The notes under the pieces are model-generated. The model did not search any database and had not been told where the DNA came from. It saw only the letters and a program-made list of their open reading frames with translations. The position numbers and the translations under genes are program-made. From Synechococcus sp. UW140 (GTDB lineage: Bacteria; Cyanobacteriota; Cyanobacteriia; PCC-6307; Cyanobiaceae), in NCBI GenBank assembly GCA_945878795.1, contig CAMDWF010000005.1:1-21466 (forward strand): 21,466 nt of DNA, in the 5' to 3' direction. Position 1 is the first letter of the stretch. The number at the start of each line of letters is the position of its first letter. Of the stretch, positions 1 through 7,463 are shown in pieces.

Positions 1-173
1 CAGCATGTCTGTTGCATGAGACTACCTTTTGATTCTAAGCCGATATTCCTATTTATGCGTTCGCCACCTCGGTGACTTTCAAGACAATGCCACACAAACA
101 ACGTCGAGAGCAAGACAAGATGCTCGACGCGCTCAAGGTTGCCGTTGAAGCGATTTTCGATCTCGGAATTCAT
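1..173 (-). CDS. Partial gene, possible HEPN-like protein N-terminus
   Basis: An open frame starts at an ATG at 173 and runs off the left edge of the window without a stop. Its first residues read MNSEIENRFNGNLERVEHLV, which from memory resembles the start of small helical HEPN-type proteins often found in defence islands. The following residues (LLSTLFVWHCLESHRGGERI) do not fit that family, so this may be a decayed or frameshifted copy. A TATAAT-like -10 element lies at 218-223 on the minus strand, about 45 bases upstream of the ATG, but no clear Shine-Dalgarno sequence is present. It follows the deaminase gene on the same strand after 179 bases. The call is tentative; the stretch may equally be non-coding. 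Confidence 0.25.
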   Translation of the reverse strand, partial: MNSEIENRFNGNLERVEHLVLLSTLFVWHCLESHRGGERINRNIGLESKGSLMQQTC

Positions 174-352
174 GTTCGGATTTTAGTCGGCTACAAGTGC
201 TTCCGCAACAGTCTGCGATTATACCCGACTTCGGTGATTTTAGAATGGCTCTTAACTCTCCTTCTAGCACCATATCATGAGCGAACTATGTCTTTAACAT
301 ACAAACATTTCTTGTGCTTGGCTTTTGAATCTGGCAATTATGCAATATGCAT

Positions 353-961
353 TTAATTAAATATTGATGCTCTTCCATTATAGATAAGACCTCCGTGTTC
401 CTTGTATTTGCTGAGTACTGACGCAGCCTTTTCCTGACAGATCCCTAAGTCCACTGATATACCCCTTTGCTTATACTGTTCAATCCAATTCAAAGCCTTC
501 ACACCCTCATCAAAGCCAATAGCTCTGGCATCAGCATCATTGGCACCACATACAAGTCTTGTAATACCTGACCAGGTAATACAACCCATGCACATTGCAC
601 ATGGCTCAGTTGAAGAGAACAACTCATAAGAAGTGTTCGGGTCACTACCAAGATCGAGAAAACCTAGCGTTTTCTGAGCCAGTGCGATCGATACCATCTC
701 AGCGTGTGCGCCGGATATACCTAGCGATTGAACTAGATTTACTCCTGGAGCGACAAGTGTACCTGTCTTTGCATTGAAAATGGCTGCACCAAAAGGACCA
801 CCTGTTCCATATTCGCAATTAAGTTTAGATAAAGTGATCGCTAGCATCATTTTACTTTCGTCACTATCGAACTGGTGTCCTCTTTCAGGTAAAGCGTTCG
901 ATATCCACTGTGGGAGAGACATTTTGAGTTCAGGGAAAGTCCAGGATTGTCGGGAAGTCAT
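353..961 (-). CDS. Nucleoside / guanine deaminase-like zinc enzyme
   Basis: This 202-residue protein belongs to the cytidine/deoxycytidylate deaminase superfamily, whose members hydrolytically remove an amino group from a nucleobase or nucleoside. The zinc site is complete: HAE at residues 86-88 supplies the zinc-binding His and proton-shuttling Glu, and PCAMCMG at 120-126 supplies the two Cys ligands. The GGPFGAAIF stretch near residue 54 is the usual first strand. The spacing and PCAMCMG form point to the nucleoside-deaminase / guanine-deaminase branch rather than tRNA-specific TadA, but the substrate cannot be read from sequence. Translation could start at Met1 or at Met14 (922), which gives the more usual N-terminus MSLPQW; no strong ribosome site separates them. 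It lies 39 bases downstream of a membrane protein gene on the same strand, inside an AT-richer accessory block. Confidence 0.85.
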   Translation of the reverse strand: MTSRQSWTFPELKMSLPQWISNALPERGHQFDSDESKMMLAITLSKLNCEYGTGGPFGAAIFNAKTGTLVAPGVNLVQSLGISGAHAEMVSIALAQKTLGFLDLGSDPNTSYELFSSTEPCAMCMGCITWSGITRLVCGANDADARAIGFDEGVKALNWIEQYKQRGISVDLGICQEKAASVLSKYKEHGGLIYNGRASIFN

Positions 962-1000
962 TAGATAAAGTTGCTAGGTGATGAATAGAAATGTAACTCT

Positions 1001-1597
1001 CTACCTTAACCTGCCTCCCTTAGGCAAGCTGTCAGTAGAGGAGGTGCTCATGAAAGGACTCCTTAGATGGTGATACTCAATTACAGCCTGATGCACTACT
1101 TTCCCAGGATCGCCTCTATGGACTTCTTCTATAAAATTCCTGAATTCTGTATTTTTAAATCTTTCTGAAATATTCTTCCAGCCCCATTGATAGTCAATAA
1201 ATGAATTTTCGACGGAAAGAGGAGCGTTTGCAAGAAATTCGTCTTTTCGCCAATTCATCCATGAAATCATTATTAATGTATCAATGTATCCACGCTGAAA
1301 GAATACAAATTGATTGTGTTGTAGCTCCCAAAAACGGAGATAGTACGCAAGTCCATCTTTCTCATCAATTTTCATTTTGCAAAGTCTGTGGCTTTCCGCA
1401 TTTATTTGTTCGTACCGAACTGAACAGGCGTTATAGACGTCCATTTGCTTGAGCAGTATATTTGCCTCGAGATTTTGCCTCGCAGTTACAAGAGCTCTAT
1501 TGTTTGTTTTGTGTGTTAGAAGAAGAATGTATACCGTACACAGAGCAGAAAAACCTTGAAGAGCATTAAAAATGGTGTCTGGGCCTACTTGATTCAT
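1001..1597 (-). CDS. Hypothetical protein with one N-terminal membrane helix
   Basis: I do not recognise this 198-residue protein with confidence. Residues 10-27 (FNALQGFSALCTVYILLL) form one hydrophobic helix near the N-terminus. The remainder is a soluble, helix-rich cytoplasmic-type domain with many aromatic residues (YYLRFWELQHNQFVFF around 85-100, WMNWRKDEF around 113). This layout is like that of small membrane-anchored proteins of unknown function such as the DUF4760 group, but I cannot confirm the match. The C-terminal 20 residues are Ser/Thr-rich and probably disordered. The ATG at 1597 follows an A-rich stretch without a clear Shine-Dalgarno motif. It lies between a K+ channel gene and a deaminase gene on the same strand, 39 bases before the latter, so the two could be co-transcribed. 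Confidence 0.55.
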   Translation of the reverse strand: MNQVGPDTIFNALQGFSALCTVYILLLTHKTNNRALVTARQNLEANILLKQMDVYNACSVRYEQINAESHRLCKMKIDEKDGLAYYLRFWELQHNQFVFFQRGYIDTLIMISWMNWRKDEFLANAPLSVENSFIDYQWGWKNISERFKNTEFRNFIEEVHRGDPGKVVHQAVIEYHHLRSPFMSTSSTDSLPKGGRLR

Positions 1598-1768
1598 TTT
1601 TAATTTATCTGATTTTATCCCAATATCTTAACATGCTTGGCAGGCTTTTTAGTCTTCTGTCAGCCCTTCGTAACGCCAAGATCTGAAGCAGAAAGAATCC
1701 TCGGCAATGTTGGTGTTTATGCGGCCGTATACTGTATCTTGGTATTAGATATCGCGAATCGAATCTTA

Positions 1769-2572
1769 CTATGGGATTCGCCCACAATGCGGACACACAG
1801 AGTCGCGCTTACCAGTTGAATGGCGTTCGCGTTCATCAGAGAAGCCCGACGCCAAGATGCCCGCCGGTAAAGCGAAGAATGCGATACCGAGTACCGCGAT
1901 CACCGAGCCCAATAATTTGCCAAGAGTAGTCTGTGGATAGACATCACCGTATCCGACCGTGGTGAATGTCGCGACACCCCACCACATCGCTGCAGGAATG
2001 CTCGCAAATGCCACAGGTTGGGCGTCGCGCTCGACGTAATACATCAGGCTGGAGGCGAGCACAAGCATCACGAGCAACACGATCAGGGACGCCGCGAGAT
2101 CAGGCCACTTCCTCCTAAAGACACGGGCGACGAGTGACATCGAGGTGGAGTAGCGCCCCAGTTTCAGTACCCTCAACAGGCGGAGGAGTCGCAAGATCCG
2201 CAAGAACCTGAGATCGAGCGGCAGCGTGGCAATGTAGAACGGTGCGAACGACATGAAGTCGATGATGACCATTGGGTTGAGCGCGTACTTCAAGCGACCA
2301 AGAAGTGGTCTGCTGTAGCGTGAATCAACGGTGCATGCCCACAGCCGCAAGAAATACTCAAGCGTGAAGATCGCGACCGAGAACACCTCGAAGGCCAGGA
2401 AGAACCGGGCGTACGCCAGCTCGATGGCTTCGACGCTCGCGACGATGACTGCAAGAACGTTTAGAACGATCAGTATGGCCAGACTCTTGTCGTACCAGTC
2501 GACCACGGGCGAGCGAGTTTCCTGATCATGAGTGACTTCGAGCAGATCCCATATCCGATGCCTTGCACCCAT
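1769..2572 (-). CDS. Voltage-gated-type potassium channel (6TM Kv/KvAP-like)
   Basis: This 267-residue inner-membrane protein has the full architecture of a Kv-type channel subunit, which assembles as a tetramer to conduct K+. S1-S3 span roughly residues 28-115. S4 carries the regularly spaced arginines expected of a voltage sensor (R122, R125, R128, R131, R134 in RFLRILRLLRLLRVLK). S5 lies near 160-178, and the pore loop bears the selectivity filter TTVGYGD at 204-210, followed by S6. There is no cyclic-nucleotide-binding or RCK domain. The short C-terminus ends in CPHCGRIP, half of a zinc-ribbon-like knuckle. An upstream in-frame ATG at 2614 exists, but the ATG at 2572 has a well-spaced GAGG and is preferred. 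The gene looks more GC-rich than its flanking accessory genes, which hints at a separate origin. Downstream follows a one-helix membrane protein. Confidence 0.93.
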   Translation of the reverse strand: MGARHRIWDLLEVTHDQETRSPVVDWYDKSLAILIVLNVLAVIVASVEAIELAYARFFLAFEVFSVAIFTLEYFLRLWACTVDSRYSRPLLGRLKYALNPMVIIDFMSFAPFYIATLPLDLRFLRILRLLRLLRVLKLGRYSTSMSLVARVFRRKWPDLAASLIVLLVMLVLASSLMYYVERDAQPVAFASIPAAMWWGVATFTTVGYGDVYPQTTLGKLLGSVIAVLGIAFFALPAGILASGFSDERERHSTGKRDSVCPHCGRIP

Positions 2573-2579
2573 CAAGCTA

Positions 2580-2583
2580 CCTC
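2580..2583 (-). promoter_or_regulatory. Shine-Dalgarno site fixing the K+ channel start
   Basis: The minus strand reads GAGG, then seven bases, then the ATG at 2572. This favours that start over the in-frame ATG at 2614, which has no such motif. Confidence 0.6.
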
Positions 2584-2677
2584 GACACTGTTCTGAGCCT
2601 AACGCTGCCATCACCAGGCTGCAGAGGGCACTCCAGAATGCAAGGTATCGCGGTAGCGTCTCTGGTGCATGGCTGTG

Positions 2678-3571
2678 TTAGCACTCATCTTCAAGAGCAT
2701 CATGAAGATCATATTCGTGAACGATCACTATCTCAGCACCTGCCTTTCGGAGTTCGATCGCCTTCTCTACCTTCCGCCCGTAGCAAGCATATGACCAGCA
2801 AGGGTTGCCATCCCCACCAATAATTAGATAGTTCAAGCGTCCTGAGACACTGCCGACCACTACCCCTCCAAGCTTTTGAATCTTGTCGCAAAACACGTCT
2901 CTTGTGTAGCATGAAGAAGCGCCGGTTAGGCAGAAGCGTGAGCCCTGGAAATTAATATCTGGGCATGTTGCGCAAACCCCTTTCAATGTTGACTCTATGA
3001 GAATATACGGCCTGCTAAGGGTCTTGTCATCCAGAACTTCTACAAATTGAGCGAAGAAAGCGATCAATGTCTGATGCTCTTTCTCGTCAATGCGGCCATC
3101 TGCTAATACTGAGATTATCAGACTCTCAATCTCTTCATAAGGCCAGCGCCTCCTTAATTCTTCATAATCTTTCATCCAGTCTTGCACACCTCGGAGTTCA
3201 GCTTCAGAAATAATTCCATCAGCTACTACACCTCCGAGGAGCCCGTGAAGTTGTTGAAGTCCAGTCGTAATCTCGTCATAGAAATCATTTGAGGAAAGGC
3301 GTTCACAAATCCAGAGCAAGTCTTCATGTTCTTCCTCGCTGATTACACCATCAGCAACGGCTTCTCGCAAGATTGGCACAATTTCATTGAACGGGTGTAA
3401 CTCTTCAAGTGCTTCATGCCCAGAAAGCCAATTGGTGAGAAAGCATATTTCACTTTCGCTTATATTTGAATCGACCGAGATACCCTTTAATAAGCCAAGT
3501 AAGCCGTGAATAGATTTCTCGAGCCTTGATCTGCTTGTGAAGCGAATATAGGTCTGATGGTCAGTGTTCAT
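2678..3571 (-). CDS. TerB-like repeats plus C-terminal BRCT domain protein
   Basis: The protein has about 297 residues from the ATG at 3571 (a TTG at 3586 would add five). The first two thirds hold helical repeats, each with an acidic turn of the type VADGVISEEEHEDL, VADGIISEAELRGV and VLADGRIDEKEHQTL. These acidic turns are typical of TerB-like tellurite-resistance domains, which bind metal. The last ~80 residues are a BRCT domain: it opens with FQGSRFCLTGASSCYTRD, includes KLGGVVVGSVSGRLNYLIIGG (the LGG and 'yLvvG' signatures) and ends with an Ala-Gly-Ala / hydrophobic strand pattern. BRCT domains bind phosphopeptides or DNA ends in repair proteins and NAD-dependent ligases. I recall this architecture as a widespread bacterial family, annotated only as BRCT-domain protein. 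A role in DNA-damage or phage response is inference. It lies between an IS remnant and the K+ channel gene, same strand. Confidence 0.85.
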   Translation of the reverse strand: MNTDHQTYIRFTSRSRLEKSIHGLLGLLKGISVDSNISESEICFLTNWLSGHEALEELHPFNEIVPILREAVADGVISEEEHEDLLWICERLSSNDFYDEITTGLQQLHGLLGGVVADGIISEAELRGVQDWMKDYEELRRRWPYEEIESLIISVLADGRIDEKEHQTLIAFFAQFVEVLDDKTLSRPYILIESTLKGVCATCPDINFQGSRFCLTGASSCYTRDVFCDKIQKLGGVVVGSVSGRLNYLIIGGDGNPCWSYACYGRKVEKAIELRKAGAEIVIVHEYDLHDALEDEC

Positions 3572-3604
3572 AACTTCTTTGTCCAACGTGATCGGGTTTT
3601 CATG

Positions 3605-3688
3605 CTAAAGCCTAATTCCCAGACTCGCTTGGGGTTTCCAAATCCGCCTTCTGACATCAGCCATGATTGCCTCGCTGTAACGACGCAT
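3605..3688 (-). pseudogene. Remnant of an IS transposase OrfA (N-terminal stub)
   Basis: A short frame from the ATG at 3688 encodes MRRYSEAIMADVRRRIWKPQ... and stops at 3605 after 27 residues. From memory, MRRYSEAVkADVRRRM is the characteristic start of a common IS OrfA-type helix-turn-helix transposase protein, which normally continues for roughly 90 residues into a QSVARISEELGIHVVTLY segment. Here only the start survives, ending in an unrelated tail and a stop. This points to a decayed insertion sequence between the cyclase and BRCT genes. No terminal inverted repeats or second transposase frame could be identified. Confidence 0.5.
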
Positions 3689-3879
3689 TGCTCTGCTCCA
3701 TAAAGCCCCCGGGTTTGCTATTGAGAGGGGTGACATCTTTCCTGAACGCGGGGGTTAGCTTGCTTCTGCCAAATGACAAAGGCAAGCAGCCACGCGACAA
3801 GGGGGCAGGCCTCCAGGTACAACATATAAGTCTAGATCTGCTGCTGGGCATGCTTCTGAATGCCTTTTGTGGAAGCGAT

Positions 3880-5157
3880 TCATAAGAGCGGCTCTTCCGG
3901 GTTGCCGTGTCCCTCCCCGTCGTAGACGTTGTAGACAACAAGTTCCTCGCCATGCTTCGTCCTGATGGTCCCCTGGAGTTTGTGGAAAACTCGCGCCAGC
4001 CGCCCGTTGCCCTGGATGACATTCTCTCGTGCATCCTGAGTTGCAAGCAGATGCCAGGCATTGCCGGGAGCCATTGCCCTCTGTGCCAAGTTGATACCAC
4101 TGCCCGCATAGTTGAGCCGCTCGTTGATGTCGGAGTACTTGAAGACTGGGCCGGTGTGAAGCCCTGCGCGGAAGTCGAACCGGCTTGCCACAGCGATCTG
4201 ATTGTGCTCCTTCTGCACGCGGTCCTGTAGATCGAAGACAAGGGAGACTAGCGAAGCGGGGTCTTGCTCAAAGACCATGATCATACCGTCACCAGTCGGA
4301 ATACATACAATGTCCGATGAATCGTGTGGGCGGTTCTCTCGAAGTGCGTCTTTCGTACATCGGTTAAGAGATTGGATCATTTGCTTCTGGATGTCCGCTG
4401 ATCGAAGCGAATATCCGATGATGTCAAGAATTAGGGTATGGACGTTCTTGTAGTCTGCGTGCTTGTTGCGAAGCCAATCCACCCCCCGCCTGTATTTGCT
4501 GACACGATGGGGTTCGAAATCGAGAAACTCACACAGCGCTTCAATTAGCTTGTCAAGCTGCTCATCACGTTGTGGCGGCTTTACCTTTGTTTCTAACTCA
4601 ATCTCAGCAAAGTATTCGCTGAATCCCCCGTTTGGTGCTTCGTAGTAAAACTTGTCGAAGCAGAACTCGTATTCTCCTAGAGTGGTCTTGATCATAAAAC
4701 TGGTGCGGCGGTTATGTACCATGAGCGATTTGGCAACCGGTCCGCAAGTAGTGTTCTGACACCACTTGCCATGGAATGCCTCAGCTAGTTGAGGGGTAAA
4801 GTTGACCGACTTCATCCGCTGGAACTCTTCTTCAGTACAATTGAACTCGACTTGTGGGCGATCAAGAGCGAGTGAAGGATTGTACTTTTTGCTGGTCTTG
4901 AAAGTCACCTTAGGTTTCTTGCCCTCGGCCACGCGATGACGGATCGAACACCCCTGAGCAGCTAGAGTTCGATCTTGGTCATCGTAATAGGTATCTTCGA
5001 GCTTTGACTGACTGGTTGCTCCGCTGCTGATTCCGAGGAGGCTGCACAGCAACCTGACCTCATTGGAAATCTTCGGCGCCGTGTCGATGAGGCTGAACTT
5101 GAATTGGGTAACGGCCATGCTAACCAATTTAACCTCAGATTCAATCTGTTTATCCAC
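3880..5157 (-). CDS. CYTH domain fused to a class III nucleotide cyclase
   Basis: This 425-residue protein joins two phosphate-chemistry domains. Residues 5-230 are a CYTH/triphosphate-tunnel domain: E6-x-E8-x-K10 is the ExExK signature, followed by EDTYYDDQDRTLAAQGCSIRHR (54-75), KPKVTFKT (81-88), AEIELETK (184-191) and SKYRR (220-224). Residues 238-415 are a class III cyclase domain: LDIIGYS carries the first metal Asp (D245), IPTGDGMIMVF the second (D290), and AGSGINLAQRAM has the Asn356/Arg360 pair that stabilises the transition state. The purine-selecting Asp position (seven residues before N356) is Asn349, so the product could be cAMP, cGMP or another cyclic nucleotide. The start is a GTG at 5157, with TAGGA about 11 bases upstream; starting at Met14 would delete the ExExK motif. 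Both parts look catalytically intact. It leads a run of minus-strand accessory genes. Confidence 0.88.
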   Translation of the reverse strand: MDKQIESEVKLVSMAVTQFKFSLIDTAPKISNEVRLLCSLLGISSGATSQSKLEDTYYDDQDRTLAAQGCSIRHRVAEGKKPKVTFKTSKKYNPSLALDRPQVEFNCTEEEFQRMKSVNFTPQLAEAFHGKWCQNTTCGPVAKSLMVHNRRTSFMIKTTLGEYEFCFDKFYYEAPNGGFSEYFAEIELETKVKPPQRDEQLDKLIEALCEFLDFEPHRVSKYRRGVDWLRNKHADYKNVHTLILDIIGYSLRSADIQKQMIQSLNRCTKDALRENRPHDSSDIVCIPTGDGMIMVFEQDPASLVSLVFDLQDRVQKEHNQIAVASRFDFRAGLHTGPVFKYSDINERLNYAGSGINLAQRAMAPGNAWHLLATQDARENVIQGNGRLARVFHKLQGTIRTKHGEELVVYNVYDGEGHGNPEEPLL

Positions 5158-5391
5158 GGCTTATCAAATCCTAAATAATTTAAATTAATTGTACTGTGCT
5201 TCTGCAGTTCCACGTGTATCGCTTGCTACCCACTGCTCTGGGGTGGGGGCGATGGGAAGGCCTCCCCCCTGGAAGCAGGCAATGCAGTGGCCATCCTTGG
5301 AACGGCCTTGGTTTGGTCATCACATCCTTCGACCATCCCATTACGCCGATGGCAGCGTCATCGTGCCGTCCCATGTTGCCGCTAGCAGCCA

Positions 5392-6456
5392 TCAAGCCAC
5401 CAAAGCCGGATAGTCCGTATACCCCACCGCCCCCGGGCTGTAGTAGGTCTCCGGATTATCTTGGTTAAGTGATGCCCCAATAGCGATGCGATGCGGCAAG
5501 TCGGGATTGCCAATGAAGGCCCGGCCAAACGCCACCGCATCCACCAGCCCTGCGGCGATGGCCTCGCTAGCCTCGGCCGGCGTATAGCCCATGTTGGCCA
5601 CCAGTACTCCCTGGAAGCGCTGGCGGAAGGGGGTCAGCACATCGGCCTGCTGGATGCCGGCCATGTCGGCGCGCATCAGGTGCAGGTAGGCCAGGCCCCG
5701 GCCATTGAGGTGTTCGGCCAGCCAATCGGCCAGGGCCAGCGGGTTGCTGTCCCGCATCGAATTGAAGCTATTCAGGGGCGAGAGGCGCAGGCCTACCAGC
5801 GGGCATTCGGCCCGCACCGTCTTCAAAATTTCCAGCAGCAATCGGGCCCGGTTTTCGATGTTGCCGCCGTAGGGGCCCTGGCGTTGGTTGGTGCCATCGC
5901 GTAGGAATTGATCGATTAGATAGCCATTGGCGCCATGGATCTCGACCCCATCGAAGCCCGCCTGCACCGCCGCGCGGGCCGCCGCGCCAAAGGCCACCAC
6001 GATCGCCGCAATTTCGCTGTCCTCCAGCGCCCGCGGCACTTCATAGTCAACTTTGCCCTGGGGGGTATGAACTTGGGCATCGCTGATGGCCAGGGGGCTG
6101 GCACTCACCGGCTGCTGGCCGCCATTGAGGAGTGAATGGCAGGCGCGCCCGCCATGCCAGATCTGCAACACAATGCGGCCGCCGGCCTTGTGCACCGCCT
6201 CGGTGACGTTGCGCCAGCCGGCGATCTGCTCGGCGCTGTAGATGCCGGGTTCGGTGGCAAAGCTGGAGGTGCCCGGCAGCACCATGGCGCACTCGCTGAT
6301 CACTAACCCGGCGCTGGCCCGCTGGGCGTAGTACTCGGCCATCAAGGCCGTGGGTACATGGTCGGCCGTGGCGCGGCAGCGGGTCAGGGGGGCCATCAAC
6401 ACCCGGTTGGGCAGCAGCAGCGACCCCAGGGCCAGGGGAGTGAACAGATCAGTCAT
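5392..6456 (-). CDS. Old Yellow Enzyme family ene-reductase (NADH:flavin oxidoreductase)
   Basis: The 354-residue protein is a full-length FMN-dependent TIM-barrel ene-reductase. These enzymes reduce activated C=C bonds of enals, enones, maleimides or nitro-compounds with NAD(P)H. Motifs in order: LLPNRVLMAPLTRCRA at the first strand, QIWHGGRACH near residue 107, the substrate-anchoring His and Asn in VEIHGANGYLIDQFLRDGTNQR (about 177), the YGGNIENR turn, and the C-terminal FMN-phosphate loop VANMGYTPAEA ... VAFGRAFIGNPDL. It resembles NemA/OYE-type enzymes known in cyanobacteria. The natural substrate is unknown. It starts 33 bases after the CHAD gene ends, so it is probably the last gene of the phosphate-related operon, where its role is not obvious. 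Confidence 0.95.
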   Translation of the reverse strand: MTDLFTPLALGSLLLPNRVLMAPLTRCRATADHVPTALMAEYYAQRASAGLVISECAMVLPGTSSFATEPGIYSAEQIAGWRNVTEAVHKAGGRIVLQIWHGGRACHSLLNGGQQPVSASPLAISDAQVHTPQGKVDYEVPRALEDSEIAAIVVAFGAAARAAVQAGFDGVEIHGANGYLIDQFLRDGTNQRQGPYGGNIENRARLLLEILKTVRAECPLVGLRLSPLNSFNSMRDSNPLALADWLAEHLNGRGLAYLHLMRADMAGIQQADVLTPFRQRFQGVLVANMGYTPAEASEAIAAGLVDAVAFGRAFIGNPDLPHRIAIGASLNQDNPETYYSPGAVGYTDYPALVA

Positions 6457-6489
6457 TACTTGGGATCGCCAGAGCAGGCAGCCAGGGCT

Positions 6490-7434
6490 TTAGCCCTGTC
6501 CTAACAGGGCCCGCTGGTTTTCAGCAGGCGCCAGGATCAAGCGGTGCAGGTCCTGGCGGTTGGCATCGCTGCTGAGGCGCCCCGCCTGGGCTTGCCATTG
6601 CTGCCAGTGTTGCTGTTGTCTCTGGCTGATGGCTTCCTGCAGGGTGGGCAAGGAGCTGGCTTTACGGCGCAAGGGCTGGCTCAAAAGCGAGGCTTCCAGC
6701 ACCGTCAGGTCGTGGAGTTCGCCCAGCACGGTCTGGGCCTGTTTGAGCTCCTCAATCCAACCAAGCATCTTTGTTGGCAAAAAGGGAATGAAGGGTTCCA
6801 GGTTGTAGCGCAAGCCCTTGATGCGTTTGCGCAGTTCATGCAAGTCCTCCGCGGCCGGATCGGCCACAAACCAACCGTTGTGTAGAAACAAACCTTGGCC
6901 CAGATGGCACACCCAATCGCTGAGCCAGGGCTTGAGGCGCTGCTGGCCAAGCAAGCTGTAGCTGGGTGCGGCCTGCCATTGGTTGAGCAGGGCCAGCAGC
7001 TTGAGATAACGGCCGCCATTGAGGGCCTCCACCATGCCCTCAAACGCCTGGCGCCGATCCCGTTTCAGCCGGGCCATGGCCTTAGCCAGGGCCACCTGTT
7101 CGCCTTCGGGCAGTTGGGGCCACCAGGGATGTTCCAGCCGCTCGCGAAATACATCCAGATCCCGGGTCAGGCCCGTGCGGCGGGCCACGCGGGCGATACG
7201 GCTGGCATGGACCCCCTCGGGCAGCAGCAGGGCCGGGGCAAACACCTCCAGGCCCGATCGCAGGCGGCGCAGGCTGATGCGCAGCTTGTGCAGAGCCTCG
7301 GGGTCCTCATCGGCCAGCACCGCATGGTGCAACTGGCCGAGGCGCCGCACCTGCTGCTGAATCAAACCCAGGGCCAGATCACCAATCCTTGGATCACCGT
7401 CGCTGGCAAGGACTGGGAGATCGGCTGCCGGCAT
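6490..7434 (-). CDS. CHAD domain protein (polyphosphate-binding type)
   Basis: This 314-residue, largely helical protein is made of the CHAD domain (conserved histidine alpha-helical domain). The two-halved repeat shows as EALHKLRISLRRLRSGLEVF (residues 47-66) and DLHELRKRIKGLRYNLEPF (197-215), each with the conserved His followed by Arg/Lys-rich helices that form the basic channel. CHAD domains are known to bind inorganic polyphosphate and to localise to polyphosphate granules. There is no fused CYTH/triphosphatase domain here. The gene begins 29 bases after pstS and precedes the ene-reductase by 33 bases. Its position within a phosphate-scavenging operon fits a role in polyphosphate storage or regulation; that link is inference. 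Confidence 0.92.
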   Translation of the reverse strand: MPAADLPVLASDGDPRIGDLALGLIQQQVRRLGQLHHAVLADEDPEALHKLRISLRRLRSGLEVFAPALLLPEGVHASRIARVARRTGLTRDLDVFRERLEHPWWPQLPEGEQVALAKAMARLKRDRRQAFEGMVEALNGGRYLKLLALLNQWQAAPSYSLLGQQRLKPWLSDWVCHLGQGLFLHNGWFVADPAAEDLHELRKRIKGLRYNLEPFIPFLPTKMLGWIEELKQAQTVLGELHDLTVLEASLLSQPLRRKASSLPTLQEAISQRQQQHWQQWQAQAGRLSSDANRQDLHRLILAPAENQRALLGQG

Positions 7435-7463
7435 TGCCAGGGGTGGGAGGGTTATGAGCTGGA

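Noticed and set aside
72..356. 94-codon plus-strand open frame at the left edge
   Set aside because: No recognisable domain or ribosome site; the opposite strand gives a more family-like sequence.
1605..1796. Short minus-strand frame between the channel and the membrane protein
   Set aside because: Overlaps the channel stop in another frame, with no family-like sequence.
3657..4241. 194-codon frame overlapping the end of the cyclase gene
   Set aside because: Ser/Arg-rich out-of-frame shadow; the cyclase frame carries conserved catalytic motifs through the overlap.
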